Shown: positions 7,260 through 16,856, numbered from the stretch's first letter. The stretch is DNA of 58,439 nucleotides from an uncultured Methylophilaceae bacterium (GCA_903870165.1 CAIQBW010000028.1:1-58439), one strand, 5' to 3'. Program-made: numbers and translations. The notes: generated by a model not told the origin, from the letters alone.

Positions 7260-7703
7260 TTATTGGGCTGTACAGATTTCGATGCCGAAGTTACCGCCTT
7301 TAAATTCAGGCTCGTAATAGAATTTTTTGAACGACCATTTTCCTGCTTTGTTTTTAGAAAAGTTTGCAATACCAGTACCAAAGTCTTTGCTGCTCGCCTC
7401 TGTGTTGGCAAAGTAAATCGCCTTGTTGTTATTTCTTGCTGCTGCATGCCCTGGGTAGCTGCCATAGCCAGGAACTTCTAGCTTAAATTGATACGCGCCA
7501 TATTCCCCAGCGCTTTTTTCTTTTACTAAGTGAATTGTGACCTTGCCTGTGTATGAACCCTCGCTGTTATCTTGGCCCGTGCAATCATAAATACCGCTGA
7601 AGTCAGAGCCGGTAAAGGCAGTTTGAGCGTTTGCGCTCAACCACACAAAAAACAAAGGAGTGAGCCATAAGTATTTCATTGATAGAGGCATTTTGAAGAT
7701 CAT
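7260..7703 (-). CDS. small secreted protein of unknown function
   Basis: The protein has a signal peptide (K-Y-L-W-L-T-P-L-F-F-V-W-L-S-A-N-A) and a mature part of about 120 residues. It has one Cys near the start (I-Y-D-C-T-G) and one at the end (I-E-I-C-T), a likely disulphide. The region is rich in Gly, Tyr and Phe and looks like a small beta-barrel. The start is uncertain: an ATG at 7679 gives a compact signal peptide, and the ATG at 7703 lies 7 bases after the upstream gene and would be coupled to it. No family recognised. It is the second gene of a two-gene unit with the next entry. Confidence 0.65.
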   Translation of the reverse strand: MIFKMPLSMKYLWLTPLFFVWLSANAQTAFTGSDFSGIYDCTGQDNSEGSYTGKVTIHLVKEKSAGEYGAYQFKLEVPGYGSYPGHAAARNNNKAIYFANTEASSKDFGTGIANFSKNKAGKWSFKKFYYEPEFKGGNFGIEICTAQ

Positions 7704-7709
7704 TAGATG

Positions 7710-8060
7710 TTAGTAGGTTTCACACATGCCAACAAATTCAATTTTAGCGTGCGGTTTTCCATTTTTGAAAATGTCATAAGTATCGCTGGTGTATCCAGTA
7801 GCTTTGTTGATTTCCAGCGTGCGGTTCAGTTTTTTGCTATGGCAATGAATCATTTTTTGATCTACTTCGCATTTCACTTTTTCTGAATAAAGCTCTATTT
7901 CGTTGCCTACCATTGCATAAGTTTTGGTATCAACCTCTTCTACATGCGGCCCATTGCCGATGGTGCTGGTGGTTTCACCCTCGCAATAGTAATTAGTAAT
8001 CTCAGCTTGTGCAGCTGAGCTGAGTACTAATAGCAAAAGGATAAGGCATGACGTTTTCAT
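7710..8060 (-). CDS. small secreted four-cysteine protein of unknown function
   Basis: 116 residues from the ATG at 8060. It has a clean signal peptide (M-K-T-S-C-L-I-L-L-L-L-V-L-S-S-A-A-Q-A). The mature part has four Cys (N-Y-Y-C, V-K-C-E, I-H-C-H, G-M-C-E), enough for two disulphides, and a pattern of short beta strands ending in a Cys. That layout is common in small periplasmic proteins of betaproteobacteria. An upstream in-frame start at 8093 would put an implausible N-terminal extension before the signal peptide. It is transcribed with the following secreted gene and divergently from mutS. Confidence 0.65.
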   Translation of the reverse strand: MKTSCLILLLLVLSSAAQAEITNYYCEGETTSTIGNGPHVEEVDTKTYAMVGNEIELYSEKVKCEVDQKMIHCHSKKLNRTLEINKATGYTSDTYDIFKNGKPHAKIEFVGMCETY

Positions 8061-8194
8061 ATTTAGATGTAGCGTAGCTTTTAAATCAACCATAAATCAA
8101 ACATGTTAGATATCATCTTACGATAAAATGGTACTTTAAAGCACAAATAATAATAAGCCACATAAATGACTTTCGATGTGGCGCAAACGAATTT

Positions 8195-10753
8195 ATGACT
8201 GATAAAACTAGCCCCGACAAAGATAATCTCACGCCGTTTATGCGCCAGTATCTTGCTGTGAAAGCGCAGCACCCCGATATGCTGGTGTTTTATCGCATGG
8301 GCGATTTTTACGAACTTTTTTTTGAAGATGCAGAAAAATCAGCTCGGTTATTAGGGATTACGCTCACTAAGCGTGGCACGCATAACGGCGAGCCAATCAA
8401 AATGGCAGGGGTGCCATATCATGCGGCTGAACAGTATTTAGCCAAGCTAACAAAAATGGGCGAGGCAGTTGCGATTTGTGAGCAAATTGGCGATCCAGCT
8501 AAGGCTAAGGGGATTGTTGAGCGGCAAGTTGTTCGCATTCTTACCCCAGGCACATTGACCGATAGTGCTTTACTTGATGATACTCGCGACAATTGGTTGT
8601 TAGCGCTTTGTTTTGGAGAGGGCTTGGTTGGGTTGGCACGCATTAATCTAGCGTCTGGTGATTTAATTCTAAGCGAAATTGCACCCGGCTTATTAGCACA
8701 GGAATTAGAGAGAATCGATCCAGCAGAGTTGTTGTTTGAGGATAACGTTAATCATATCGCTGTTCAAAATGCGACCTGCTCCAAAAAGCGTTTAAGCGCT
8801 TGGCAGTTCGATTTAGATTCAGCGAATAGCTTGCTCACCAAACAATTTAATACCCATGATTTAGATGGTTATGGCTGTGCAGATTTGAGCATGGCAATAG
8901 CTGCTGCAGGGGCTTTGCTAGACTACGTGAAGCATACCCAAAGAACTTCCTTGCCGCATATCAATGGCTTAACCGTTGAGCAATCCAGTCAATTTGTGCA
9001 ATTGGATGGCGCAACGCGTCGCAATCTGGAAATTGACCAAACCATTCGTGGTGAGGCATCCCCAACCCTATTTTCATTGCTTAACAACACACAAACGTCA
9101 ATGGGTGCGCGTTTATTGCGTTATTGGTTACATCACCCATTACGTGATTTAAATGTGGTTTCAGCGCGTCATCAAGCTGTTACTGCTCTGATAGCGGTGG
9201 ATGAAACTGCGATTCGCGATGCCTTGCGTAATATTGGCGATATCGAGCGTATTACCACCCGTGTTGCACTTAGAACCGCAAGGCCAAGAGACTTGTCTGC
9301 ATTGCGCGATAGCTTGTCTCAGCTACCTGCTTTGCAAGCATTACTGAGTAATGTTGAGGCTGATTTAGTAAAACAAGTTGCTGGGCAGTTAAGCGTGCCG
9401 CAAGGCCCATTAAATTTGCTTATGCAGGCCATTCAGTCAGAGCCTTCAAGTGTGTTGAGGGAAGGAGGCGTGATTGCCGATGGTTATGATGCAGCGTTAG
9501 ATGAACTTCGTGGCATGCAGGCAAATTGTGGCGAGTTCTTGCTCAAGTATGAGGCAGAAGAGCGTGAGCGCAGTGGACTTCCAAATTTGAAAGTTGAATA
9601 CAACAGTGTGCATGGCTTCTATATTGAAATTAGTCGCGCACAAGCTGAAAATGCGCCTGCGGAATATCGCCGTCGCCAAACGCTTAAAAACGCAGAGCGT
9701 TTTATTACCCCCGAATTAAAAGCATTTGAAGATAAAGTACTTTCAGCGAACGACCGTGCTTTAGCGCGCGAAAAAATGCTCTATGAAACAGTGCTTGATC
9801 AATTGGCGCCAGAGATTAACGCGTTACAAGCGAATGCAGTCGCGGTTGCACAGATTGATGTATTGAGCACATTTGCGGAGCGAGCGCAGTCACTTAAATA
9901 TGTGGCGCCTGAGTTTGTGAGTGAAGAGGGCATTAATATTGTCGGTGGTCGTCACCCTGTTGTGGAGCAGATTGCTCAGCCATTTATTGCCAATGATGTT
10001 GCTCTTTCACCGTATCGCCAGTTACTGTTGATTACTGGCCCCAATATGGGCGGCAAATCGACCTTTATGCGTCAAACGGCCTTGATTGTTTTACTAGCGC
10101 ATTGTGGCTGTTTTGTGCCTGCCCAGTCTGCAAAAATTGGCAAGATTGATCGCATATTTACCCGTATTGGTGCTTCAGATGACTTGGCTGGGGGCCGATC
10201 TACCTTTATGGTCGAAATGACAGAAACTGCCAATATTTTGAACAACGCAACAGCGAATAGTTTAGTTTTGCTTGATGAAATTGGCCGTGGCACGTCCACT
10301 TTTGATGGCTTAAGTTTAGCTTGGGCTTGTGCTAAACAGTTGCTTGAAAAAAATCGTAGCTACACGCTTTTTGCGACGCATTACTTTGAACTAACCAGAT
10401 TGGTTGAAGATTTTAAGCAAGTAGCAAACGTACATTTGGATGCCGCCGAGCATGGCAATGGGATTGTGTTTTTACATAGTGTGCAAGAGGGTGCGGCTAA
10501 TCAAAGTTATGGTTTACAGGTGGCTGCGCTTGCTGGTATTCCAAAAAGTGTCGTTGCTTCAGCTAAACGCAAACTTACGCAACTTGAGAAGCAAAACGTA
10601 AATGCTGGACCACAGGTAGATATGTTTGTGGCAGAGGATGTGCCTGAAGCACCCTTGCATCCAGCAGTAAGTGAGCTAGAGATTTTGGACCCCGACGACT
10701 TAACGCCAAAACAGGCTCTGGAAGCTTTGTATAAGCTAAAAAGTTTGCTATAA
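8195..10753 (+). CDS. mutS: DNA mismatch repair ATPase MutS
   Basis: 852 residues, full length for MutS. The mismatch-reading F-Y-E motif is at 38-40 (R-M-G-D-F-Y-E-L-F). The Walker [10 protein letters not shown] is near 615, Walker [13 protein letters not shown] near 690, and the F-A-T-H-Y-F-E-L switch near 728. The C-terminal helix-turn-helix region ([11 protein letters not shown]) is intact. It recognises base mispairs and recruits MutL. A strong terminator follows. Confidence 0.98.
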   Translation: MTDKTSPDKDNLTPFMRQYLAVKAQHPDMLVFYRMGDFYELFFEDAEKSARLLGITLTKRGTHNGEPIKMAGVPYHAAEQYLAKLTKMGEAVAICEQIGDPAKAKGIVERQVVRILTPGTLTDSALLDDTRDNWLLALCFGEGLVGLARINLASGDLILSEIAPGLLAQELERIDPAELLFEDNVNHIAVQNATCSKKRLSAWQFDLDSANSLLTKQFNTHDLDGYGCADLSMAIAAAGALLDYVKHTQRTSLPHINGLTVEQSSQFVQLDGATRRNLEIDQTIRGEASPTLFSLLNNTQTSMGARLLRYWLHHPLRDLNVVSARHQAVTALIAVDETAIRDALRNIGDIERITTRVALRTARPRDLSALRDSLSQLPALQALLSNVEADLVKQVAGQLSVPQGPLNLLMQAIQSEPSSVLREGGVIADGYDAALDELRGMQANCGEFLLKYEAEERERSGLPNLKVEYNSVHGFYIEISRAQAENAPAEYRRRQTLKNAERFITPELKAFEDKVLSANDRALAREKMLYETVLDQLAPEINALQANAVAVAQIDVLSTFAERAQSLKYVAPEFVSEEGINIVGGRHPVVEQIAQPFIANDVALSPYRQLLLITGPNMGGKSTFMRQTALIVLLAHCGCFVPAQSAKIGKIDRIFTRIGASDDLAGGRSTFMVEMTETANILNNATANSLVLLDEIGRGTSTFDGLSLAWACAKQLLEKNRSYTLFATHYFELTRLVEDFKQVANVHLDAAEHGNGIVFLHSVQEGAANQSYGLQVAALAGIPKSVVASAKRKLTQLEKQNVNAGPQVDMFVAEDVPEAPLHPAVSELEILDPDDLTPKQALEALYKLKSLL

Positions 10754-10770
10754 GGAGTTGTTAAGTAATA

Positions 10771-10798
10771 AAAAAGCACCATCTCGATGGTGCTTTTT
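10771..10798. terminator. bidirectional terminator between mutS and slyD
   Basis: A perfect inverted repeat A5-GCACCATC-TC-GATGGTGC-T5 serves the convergent mutS and slyD transcripts from both sides. Confidence 0.9.
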
Positions 10799-10813
10799 AG
10801 CATCAGTAATAAT

Positions 10814-11293
10814 TTAGTGGTGATGACCGCCAGCGCCATGCACGTGACCGTGGGCGACTTCTTCTTCAACGGCTTTACGCACACCTGTCACGGTTGCTTT
10901 GAATAGCACGCGTTCGCCAGCCCAGGGGTGGTTGCCATCAACAACTACTTTGCCATCATCAATGTTAGTGATGGTGTATAGAATGACATCGCCAGTTTCG
11001 TCTTCGCCTTCAAATTGCATGCCGACTTTTAAGTCTTTGCTTGGGAATGCTGCGATAGGCTCCATTTGAACCAATGTTTCATCGTAATCACCAAAAGCAT
11101 CCGCTGGCTCTAGTGAGATTTCAACTGAATCGCCTATTGCTTTGCCGTGAAGCTCTTCTTCAACACGTGGGAAAATATTGTCATAACCACCGTGTAAATA
11201 GCTAACAGGATCTGCGCTTGATTCAAGCACGTTACCTTCGCTGTCGCGGAGTTCATAAGTCATCGATACTATGGTGTTCATGGCGATTTGCAT
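10814..11293 (-). CDS. slyD: FKBP-type peptidyl-prolyl isomerase SlyD
   Basis: 159 residues from the ATG at 11293 (AAAGAAACC upstream); a second ATG follows four codons later. The FKBP halves (Y-E-L-R-D-S-E-G-N-V and H-P-W-A-G-E-R-V-L-F) flank the inserted IF chaperone domain (about 70-125). The tail ends G-H-V-H-G-A-G-G-H-H-H, a short version of the metal-binding His-rich SlyD tail. It is a cytosolic folding helper and metallochaperone, for example for nickel. Its upstream region is shared with the divergent roxA. Confidence 0.93.
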   Translation of the reverse strand: MQIAMNTIVSMTYELRDSEGNVLESSADPVSYLHGGYDNIFPRVEEELHGKAIGDSVEISLEPADAFGDYDETLVQMEPIAAFPSKDLKVGMQFEGEDETGDVILYTITNIDDGKVVVDGNHPWAGERVLFKATVTGVRKAVEEEVAHGHVHGAGGHHH

Positions 11294-11376
11294 GATGGTT
11301 TCTTTCAAATGGAAAAAATTAGCATGAAATTTTACCTGATTTCTTGTTAGATATCGCAATGCGCTATCATACAAAG

Positions 11377-12537
11377 ATGAAAAAAAATCTAAATCGACAT
11401 TCAGAGCCGCTCACTTTACTAGGCGGTATTAGTGCAGAAACCTTTCTTAAAGAGTATTGGCATAAAAAACCTTTGTTAATTCGTGGTGCGATGCTTGAGT
11501 TCGAAGGCTTTTTAACGCCCAACGAATTAGCGGGTTTGGCCTGTGAGGATGATGTGCAATCCCGCTTGATCTCTTACGTTAAAAAACAATGGAAGTTAGA
11601 GCAGGGACCTTTTTCAGAAAAGCGATTTGCCAAATTGCCTGAACAAGATTGGACTTTGTTGGTGCAAAGTGTGAATCATCATTTGCAAGAAGCGAATGAT
11701 TTATTGCAGCAGTTCAACTTTATTCCATACGCACGTTTAGACGATTTAATGGTGAGTTACGCACCAGATGGTGGTGGTGTTGGCCCACATTTCGACTCTT
11801 ATGATGTGTTCTTATTACAGGGTTGTGGGCAGCGCTTGTGGCGTATTAGCCAGCAAGAAGATTTGAGTTTAGTAGAAGGTGCACCTCTTCGTATTCTTCA
11901 GAACTTTCAGACTGAGCAAGAATTTACTTTGTCAGCAGGTGATATGCTTTACCTGCCGCCACAGGTCGCGCATTGGGGTATTGCAATTGGAGATTGCATG
12001 ACTTACTCCATTGGTTTTAGAGCGCCTTCAGCGCAAGAGTTAGCAGCTGAATTTCTGAATTATTTGCAAGAAAATCGCACGCTAGTTGGAATGTATGCAG
12101 ACCCTGATTTGGCTTTGCAAGCACATCCTGCCGAAATAGGTGATGGTATGCATAAACAAGTATTATCAATATTGCATGGTTTGAGATGGAGTGATGCTGA
12201 TGTGGCAGATTTTTTAGGTCAGTATCTATCCGAGCCTAAATCTCACATTGTATTTGATGCGCCCAAGAATATTAGCTTGCAGGCTTTTGAAAAGCGCATG
12301 AGGAGCCGAGGTATTCAGTTAAATTTTAAGAGTCAGTTATTAAAGGTTAACAGGGCTTTTTACCTCAATGGCGAGAAAGTTGATTTGGATTTATATTCTG
12401 AAAACTTAATGATGAAATTAGCTGATTTGAGGAAGCTCTTTGCAGAAGATTTAACACCGTCATTAAAAGTTAGTAAACATTTTGTGGCGCTTATGCATGA
12501 TTGGTATTTGTCAGGTTTTATTCTACTTTTGAAATAG
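11377..12537 (+). CDS. roxA: ribosomal oxygenase RoxA / YcfD (cupin, JmjC-like)
   Basis: 386 residues from the ATG at 11377; earlier in-frame starts lack a ribosome site. The Fe(II)/2-oxoglutarate core shows G-P-H-F-D-S-Y-D-V-F (the H-x-D pair) and the distal V-A-H-W-G histidine. The opening W-H-K-K-P-L-L-I-R is the substrate-handling motif of this family. The C-terminal third is the winged-helix and dimerisation region. In E. coli the enzyme hydroxylates an arginine of ribosomal protein L16 (uL16); the same role is inferred here. Confidence 0.9.
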   Translation: MKKNLNRHSEPLTLLGGISAETFLKEYWHKKPLLIRGAMLEFEGFLTPNELAGLACEDDVQSRLISYVKKQWKLEQGPFSEKRFAKLPEQDWTLLVQSVNHHLQEANDLLQQFNFIPYARLDDLMVSYAPDGGGVGPHFDSYDVFLLQGCGQRLWRISQQEDLSLVEGAPLRILQNFQTEQEFTLSAGDMLYLPPQVAHWGIAIGDCMTYSIGFRAPSAQELAAEFLNYLQENRTLVGMYADPDLALQAHPAEIGDGMHKQVLSILHGLRWSDADVADFLGQYLSEPKSHIVFDAPKNISLQAFEKRMRSRGIQLNFKSQLLKVNRAFYLNGEKVDLDLYSENLMMKLADLRKLFAEDLTPSLKVSKHFVALMHDWYLSGFILLLK

Positions 12538-12726
12538 TTGTCGAAATTATGATTAAACAAATCGGTGATGAATAAAATTTTGCAGAAATATGACATTTAC
12601 TCAATTAAATCGCCATTAATTGTTAAAAAAGTAGTGTTTTTTTTAAGGGATGCTGTTAAAATTTTCTCACTCGGTGCATACATGTGCCGTACTGGTTTAT
12701 TTTTTTATATATTAAGGAAATTTAAA

Positions 12727-12912
12727 ATGACACGTTCTGCTATCCTTGCTGCTTTGTTAGCTCTTGCTTTAACTGCTTGTGGTCAAAAAGAAGAAGCTGC
12801 TCCAGCTGCTGATGCTGCTCCAGCTGCTGAAGCTGCTCCAGCTGATGCTGCTGCTCCAGCTGCTGACGCTGCTGCTCCTGCAGAAGCTGCTCCAGCTGCT
12901 GAAGCTAAGTAA
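12727..12912 (+). CDS. small Ala/Pro-repeat lipoprotein
   Basis: 61 residues with a strong AAGGA ribosome site. A short signal (A-I-L-A-A-L-L-A-L-A-L) leads to the lipobox L-T-A-C, so Cys18 should be lipidated and Gly19 at +2 sends it to the outer membrane. The mature part is almost only Ala, Pro, Asp and Glu in A-A-P-A-A-[DE] units and is likely disordered. The codons are nearly uniform (GCT, CCA), the mark of a recent or actively slipping repeat. It stands alone between terminators. Function unknown; a spacer or surface role is a guess. Confidence 0.8.
   Translation: MTRSAILAALLALALTACGQKEEAAPAADAAPAAEAAPADAAAPAADAAAPAEAAPAAEAK
12796..12906 (+). repeat. in-frame GCT-GCT-CCA tandem repeat in the lipoprotein gene
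   Basis: About 111 bases built from imperfect 12-18 base units of the form GCTGCTCCAGCTGCTGAW, all a multiple of three. Length changes would keep the frame and only alter the length of the mature lipoprotein. Confidence 0.8.
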
Positions 12913-12954
12913 TTCAGTACGAGTCTATAGCTAGTTTACTAGTTTAAACTCAAC

Positions 12955-12983
12955 AAAAAAGCCGACTTATAGTCGGCTTTTTT
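12955..12983. terminator. bidirectional terminator between the lipoprotein gene and the MBL-fold gene
   Basis: A6-GCCGACT-TAT-AGTCGGC-T6 is a strong hairpin with tracts on both sides, placed between convergent genes. Confidence 0.9.
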
Positions 12984-13027
12984 GTTTTTGTTGTATTTGC
13001 TTTGCAACACTTAACATTTATATATGC

Positions 13028-13795
13028 TTAAATTTCTCGCCAATCAAAACCTGTTTCTTGACTGGCAATCACTATCCAATCTCTTGAACAATTCAACACG
13101 CCGCTCAAAGCATCTATGGCTAATTCTGGTTTGTTGTTTTTCTCGCTTAAGTGGGCTGCGACAATGTGCTTAAGGCGGCTATTGTCCAACTTGCTTAATA
13201 TATTTGCTGCACTTTTGTTGTCTAGATGGCCTAGTCTGCCACTCACGCGTTGCTTGAGTGACATTGGGTAGATGCCATTCATCAGCATATCAATATCGTG
13301 ATTACACTCGAGCATGAGCGCGTCGCAACCACTTAGCATCGTTTGAATGTGCGGTGTTGAGCATCCTGTATCGGTTAATACGCCGAGTGTTTTATCGCCG
13401 TTTGAAAAAGTATATTGCACAGGTTCCCGCGCATCATGTGGAACAGGGAAGGGGTGAATTTCGATTTCATTGATGTTGAATTTACTGTGACTATCAATGA
13501 TCCGCAAATCAAGTATTTCACTAGGCAAGATGCGCTCAACCATTTTTAGTGTGCCATGTGTCAGCCAAACCGGAATGCGATATTTACGTGCGAGTTTAAA
13601 GACACCACCAGCGTGGTCTTCGTGTTCGTGGGTGATGAGGATGCCTGTGAGTTGATCTGGGCTAAGGCTGATGCGTGCGAGACGTTGTTCAGTGTCTCGC
13701 AACCCAAACCCACAGTCTAACAACAACCTAGTCGATGATTGCTCAACAACCAAAGCGTTGCCAGCACTGCCACTGCCAATTGAGGAGAACCTCAT
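13028..13795 (-). CDS. metallo-beta-lactamase-fold hydrolase (YycJ/WalJ-like)
   Basis: 255 residues. It opens F-S-S-I-G-S-G-S-A-G-N-A, the start of YycJ-type MBL proteins. The metal site H-x-H-x-D-H is at 56-61 (T-H-E-H-E-D-H), with further ligands in V-L-T-D-T-G-C and L-E-C-N-H-D and the late A-A-H-L-S-E-K-N-N. The protein is cytosolic. Relatives are probable exonucleases or phosphodiesterases linked to DNA repair or cell-wall signalling; the substrate here is unknown. It lies 16 bases after bamC on the same strand. Confidence 0.85.
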   Translation of the reverse strand: MRFSSIGSGSAGNALVVEQSSTRLLLDCGFGLRDTEQRLARISLSPDQLTGILITHEHEDHAGGVFKLARKYRIPVWLTHGTLKMVERILPSEILDLRIIDSHSKFNINEIEIHPFPVPHDAREPVQYTFSNGDKTLGVLTDTGCSTPHIQTMLSGCDALMLECNHDIDMLMNGIYPMSLKQRVSGRLGHLDNKSAANILSKLDNSRLKHIVAAHLSEKNNKPELAIDALSGVLNCSRDWIVIASQETGFDWREI

Positions 13796-13811
13796 AAGAT
13801 TGCAGTGAGGA

Positions 13812-15092
13812 TTATTTTAGTTGTTCGTAAAGCAGGTTAATGATGACATTAGCCGTGCTTGATTTGTTGACGTTACCTTCTTTATCAACAATCGTCACTT
13901 TAGAACCACCGTCTGCATTTTCTTCAACTTTTACTCGGTATTGTTTTGATGGGTCAACTGTATTCTTTTCTGCCGGTTTCCAGAATTTGAGTTTGTCAGA
14001 AAGAGAAGACTCATCTTTTTTAGTTTCTACAGGGGCCTCTGGTTTTTTATCTTCTTTCTTGTCATCACCCCAGAATTTCAAGTTGTCGAGTAAGCCTTTT
14101 TTGTCTTTAGCCGAGCTGTCGATCTCCACGTCTGTGTAACGAACAAAGTAAACACCATTAGAGCGATTCTTGTCTTCAACAACAAAACCAACGCGGTCTA
14201 GCGCAAGTCCAACACGTCGCCATGCACGGTCGAATTCGTCATTGACTGCTAAACTAAGTGTGCCATCTGTTGCTTTGCTTAATGAGGCACGAAGTTGAGT
14301 GCTGCTGTTTGCCATAATGCTGTGAGATTTTTGATCCTCAACACCAAGTCTTACCATTAAACGGCGAAGCAATTCTGCATCTAAGTCCTCAGCATCGGCA
14401 CGTTCTTTTTCAGCAATCGTTCTAGCTTGGTTTTGTGGCGCATATCCAGTGTCAAACTCACCAAGTCGATTACGTACTTTTACTTTTCCATCATCTTGTG
14501 TGTCAGATACAGCGCGGTGGCTCATGTAAATTTCTGTTGTGCCTTCACCTTCGCCGCGATCTAAACGCGTGCGGAATTTTTGGCGATTAGCTAAAGTATT
14601 AAGTCTGTCTAACCAGCCTTGGAACTTGTCTAAATAATTGCCTTTGTCATCTTTTGTAAGGCTGCTAGGGTCCACCCATTCAGTTTCCATCACGCCAGTG
14701 TCGGTATTTTCAACCCGAACCGCAAAGCCAAGTTCTGCCCAGAACTCACGGATTACGGGCCAAATTTTTTCAGGTGGTGCTTGAACGACTAACCAGCGTT
14801 GTGAACCTGCACGTTCCAGATGCACGCTCTCAGGTGTCGGTAAAATCTTTTCTTTTTCAGCTGGGTTTTCTTGACCTTGGCTGAATTCAGAATATGTAGT
14901 AGAGCCGCCTGGGACAGTGTAGGTATCGTTAGCTGAAATAGAAGTCAAATCTGGTGGCACTTCCAAGGGTCTTGAACGGCCAGCACCTTTGTAATCTGGT
15001 GTGTTATTCATGAACGGAATGGAGTCGCAACCGCTCACTGTTAGCGCCATTAAGCTAACTAGAATGATAGGTTTGATTTGATTTTTATTCAT
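13812..15092 (-). CDS. bamC: outer membrane assembly lipoprotein BamC
   Basis: 426 residues from the ATG at 15092. It has a signal peptide and lipobox (L-T-V-S-G-C, Cys about 22). An unstructured stretch containing D-Y-K-G-A-G-R-S-R-P-L-E-V-P-P-D-L-T follows, as in BamC, where it binds BamD. Two helix-grip domains come next (about 85-210 and 225-430). A lysine-rich insert with two L-K-F-W copies (about 335-385) splits the second domain and makes the protein longer than E. coli BamC (344). It lies downstream of dapA, as in many proteobacteria. It is an accessory subunit of the BAM beta-barrel insertion complex. Confidence 0.92.
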   Translation of the reverse strand: MNKNQIKPIILVSLMALTVSGCDSIPFMNNTPDYKGAGRSRPLEVPPDLTSISANDTYTVPGGSTTYSEFSQGQENPAEKEKILPTPESVHLERAGSQRWLVVQAPPEKIWPVIREFWAELGFAVRVENTDTGVMETEWVDPSSLTKDDKGNYLDKFQGWLDRLNTLANRQKFRTRLDRGEGEGTTEIYMSHRAVSDTQDDGKVKVRNRLGEFDTGYAPQNQARTIAEKERADAEDLDAELLRRLMVRLGVEDQKSHSIMANSSTQLRASLSKATDGTLSLAVNDEFDRAWRRVGLALDRVGFVVEDKNRSNGVYFVRYTDVEIDSSAKDKKGLLDNLKFWGDDKKEDKKPEAPVETKKDESSLSDKLKFWKPAEKNTVDPSKQYRVKVEENADGGSKVTIVDKEGNVNKSSTANVIINLLYEQLK

Positions 15093-15115
15093 GCAAGGTC
15101 TCTTAAAGTAATGCA

Positions 15116-15997
15116 TTATTTAGGTGTAATATTCGCGTTTTTCATCGCGTCTAATAGTGTTTGATGATTGGATGCTGAAAGTTGCACAAGTGGTAAACGA
15201 ATGCCTGTGCCAATCAATCCCATTTGATTGAGCAGCCATTTCACTGGGATAGGATTGGCTTCAACAAATAACTTTTGGTGAAGCGCAAAAAGCTTTGCAT
15301 TAATTGCACATGACTCAGTCGCATCGCCTGACATTGCTGCCACGCACATTTCGTGCATTAATTTGGGCGCTACATTGGCTGTAACTGAAATAACACCTTT
15401 ACCGCCAATCAGCATCAGTGCCATGCCTGTTGCATCATCGCCGCTGTAAATCGCGAAATCTTTAGGTGCCCTAATAATTAAATCAGTCCCACGTTCAATA
15501 CTGCCTGTCGCATCTTTAATGCCGACAATATTTTTAATGTCCGCAAGGCGAAGTGTTGTCTCGTTTGTCAGATCAACACCAGTGCGGCCTGGTACATTGT
15601 ATAAAATTTGTGGGATGTCTACGGCCTCAGCAACGGCTTTGTAGTGTTGGTATAAGCCTTCTTGAGTCGGCTTGTTGTAATAAGGTGCAACAAGGAGGCA
15701 AGCGTCAGCGCCTAAATCTTTGGCAGCTTGTGTGAGTTCGATGGCTTCACGGGTTGAATTTGCGCCAGTGCCAGCAATCACAGGGATGCGGCCCGCAACA
15801 TAATCTACGGTTGTTTTAATGAGTTCGCGGTGTTCGTCGTAGTCCACTGTAGGCGATTCGCCTGTAGTGCCAACAATAACGATGCCATCCGTGCCTGCAT
15901 TGATGTGAAAATCAATGAGCTTATGTAATGATGGAATATCAAGACTACCGTCTTCTTGCATGGGTGTGACGATAGCGACAAAACTGCCTTGCAGCAT
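15116..15997 (-). CDS. dapA: 4-hydroxy-tetrahydrodipicolinate synthase
   Basis: 293 residues from the ATG at 15997, which has AGGTTTAATC upstream; an earlier in-frame start has none. It is a TIM barrel with G-T-T-G-E-S (about 43-48), the catalytic Tyr in L-Y-N-V-P-G-R-T-G and the Schiff-base Lys in G-I-K-D-A-T-G. It condenses pyruvate with aspartate semialdehyde, the first step of lysine and diaminopimelate synthesis. It is followed by bamC, 23 bases downstream. Confidence 0.97.
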   Translation of the reverse strand: MLQGSFVAIVTPMQEDGSLDIPSLHKLIDFHINAGTDGIVIVGTTGESPTVDYDEHRELIKTTVDYVAGRIPVIAGTGANSTREAIELTQAAKDLGADACLLVAPYYNKPTQEGLYQHYKAVAEAVDIPQILYNVPGRTGVDLTNETTLRLADIKNIVGIKDATGSIERGTDLIIRAPKDFAIYSGDDATGMALMLIGGKGVISVTANVAPKLMHEMCVAAMSGDATESCAINAKLFALHQKLFVEANPIPVKWLLNQMGLIGTGIRLPLVQLSASNHQTLLDAMKNANITPK

Positions 15998-16105
15998 GAT
16001 TAAACCTGACAAATTAATAAAATCGCTTCATTTTAACTGAAAGTGGCCTAACTAGAATACGTTTTCTTTGTGATATTGATGGAATTATTCTCTTAATTGC
16101 CAGTC

Positions 16106-16121
16106 CTTATAAAGTTATAAG
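16106..16121. promoter_or_regulatory. palindrome in the dapA-rnfA intergenic region (possible operator)
   Basis: CTTATAA-AG-TTATAAG is a perfect 7+7 inverted repeat in the 280-base gap between divergent dapA and rnfA. A related TTTATAAGG occurs at 16168-16176. Short arms without a T-tract argue against a terminator, and a protein-binding site is possible. No known regulator consensus matches with certainty. Confidence 0.35.
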
Positions 16122-16230
16122 CAAAAGCGATTTGGGCGCAGGTGTTTTGGCTTTATGATAGAGCTCTTTATAAGGCTAGTATTGTAATGCTATTAGCGAT
16201 ACGCCTCTAAACGAAGGTGCATAAACGCTG

Positions 16231-16236
16231 TATAAT
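16231..16236 (+). promoter_or_regulatory. probable -10 element for the rnf operon
   Basis: A TATAAT stands 42 bases before the rnfA start. The matching -35 position (about 16208) is poor, so activation by a regulator is likely if this is the promoter. The remaining intergenic DNA shows no gene. Confidence 0.45.
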
Positions 16237-16277
16237 TACTTCCTTTTCACCCGCAACTTAAATTTTAAGCTGAGGCT

Positions 16278-16856
16278 ATGGTACAAAACTATATTCTGTT
16301 ATTCATAGGCGCTGCCCTGGTTAATAACATTGTGCTGGTCAAAATCTTGGGTTTATGCCCATTTATGGGCGTTTCTAAAAAGCTCGAAGCTTCTGTCGCG
16401 ATGGCGATGGCAACGGCTTTCGTGTTGACGATAGGCTCAGGTACCAGCTATTTCATTAGCGAGTATTTGCTCGGTACAGATTTATTTTACTTACGTACGG
16501 TTTCATTCATTGTGGTGATTGCTGGTGTTGTGCAGTTTACTGAGATGTGGATGGAGAAAAACTCCCCAGTGCTTTATCAAGTGCTTGGCATCTATTTACC
16601 ATTGATCACTACTAACTGCGCAGTGCTTGGCATTCCTTTGCTTAATGTGCAACTTAAACATAATTTATTTGAGTCGTTGGTATTTGGTTTCGGCGGTGCG
16701 GTGGGCTTTTCAATAGTGCTTATTTTGTTTGCCTCCATGCGTGAGCGTTTAGAGGCTGCTGATGTGCCGGCAATATTCCAAGGTGCTGCAATTGCGATGG
16801 TCACGGGCGGCTTGATGAGTTTAGCCTTTATGGGCTTTGCGGGGTTAGTGCGCTAA
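16278..16856 (+). CDS. rnfA: Rnf complex subunit A
   Basis: 192 residues and six membrane segments, with a GAGG ribosome site just upstream. The conserved [18 protein letters not shown] and I-T-T-N-C-A-V-L-G tracts carry the two Cys of RnfA/NqrE that hold an intramembrane iron-sulphur centre. It is the first gene of rnfABCDGE, all joined by 1-4 base overlaps except the last. The complex couples electron transfer between ferredoxin and NAD to ion translocation. Confidence 0.96.
   Translation: MVQNYILLFIGAALVNNIVLVKILGLCPFMGVSKKLEASVAMAMATAFVLTIGSGTSYFISEYLLGTDLFYLRTVSFIVVIAGVVQFTEMWMEKNSPVLYQVLGIYLPLITTNCAVLGIPLLNVQLKHNLFESLVFGFGGAVGFSIVLILFASMRERLEAADVPAIFQGAAIAMVTGGLMSLAFMGFAGLVR

Noticed and set aside
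8081-8272. Minus-strand frame upstream of the secreted gene pair
   Set aside because: It overlaps the mutS start and its promoter area; no coding signal.
13840-14139. Antisense frame in bamC
   Set aside because: bamC is well supported on the minus strand; this frame has no start signal.
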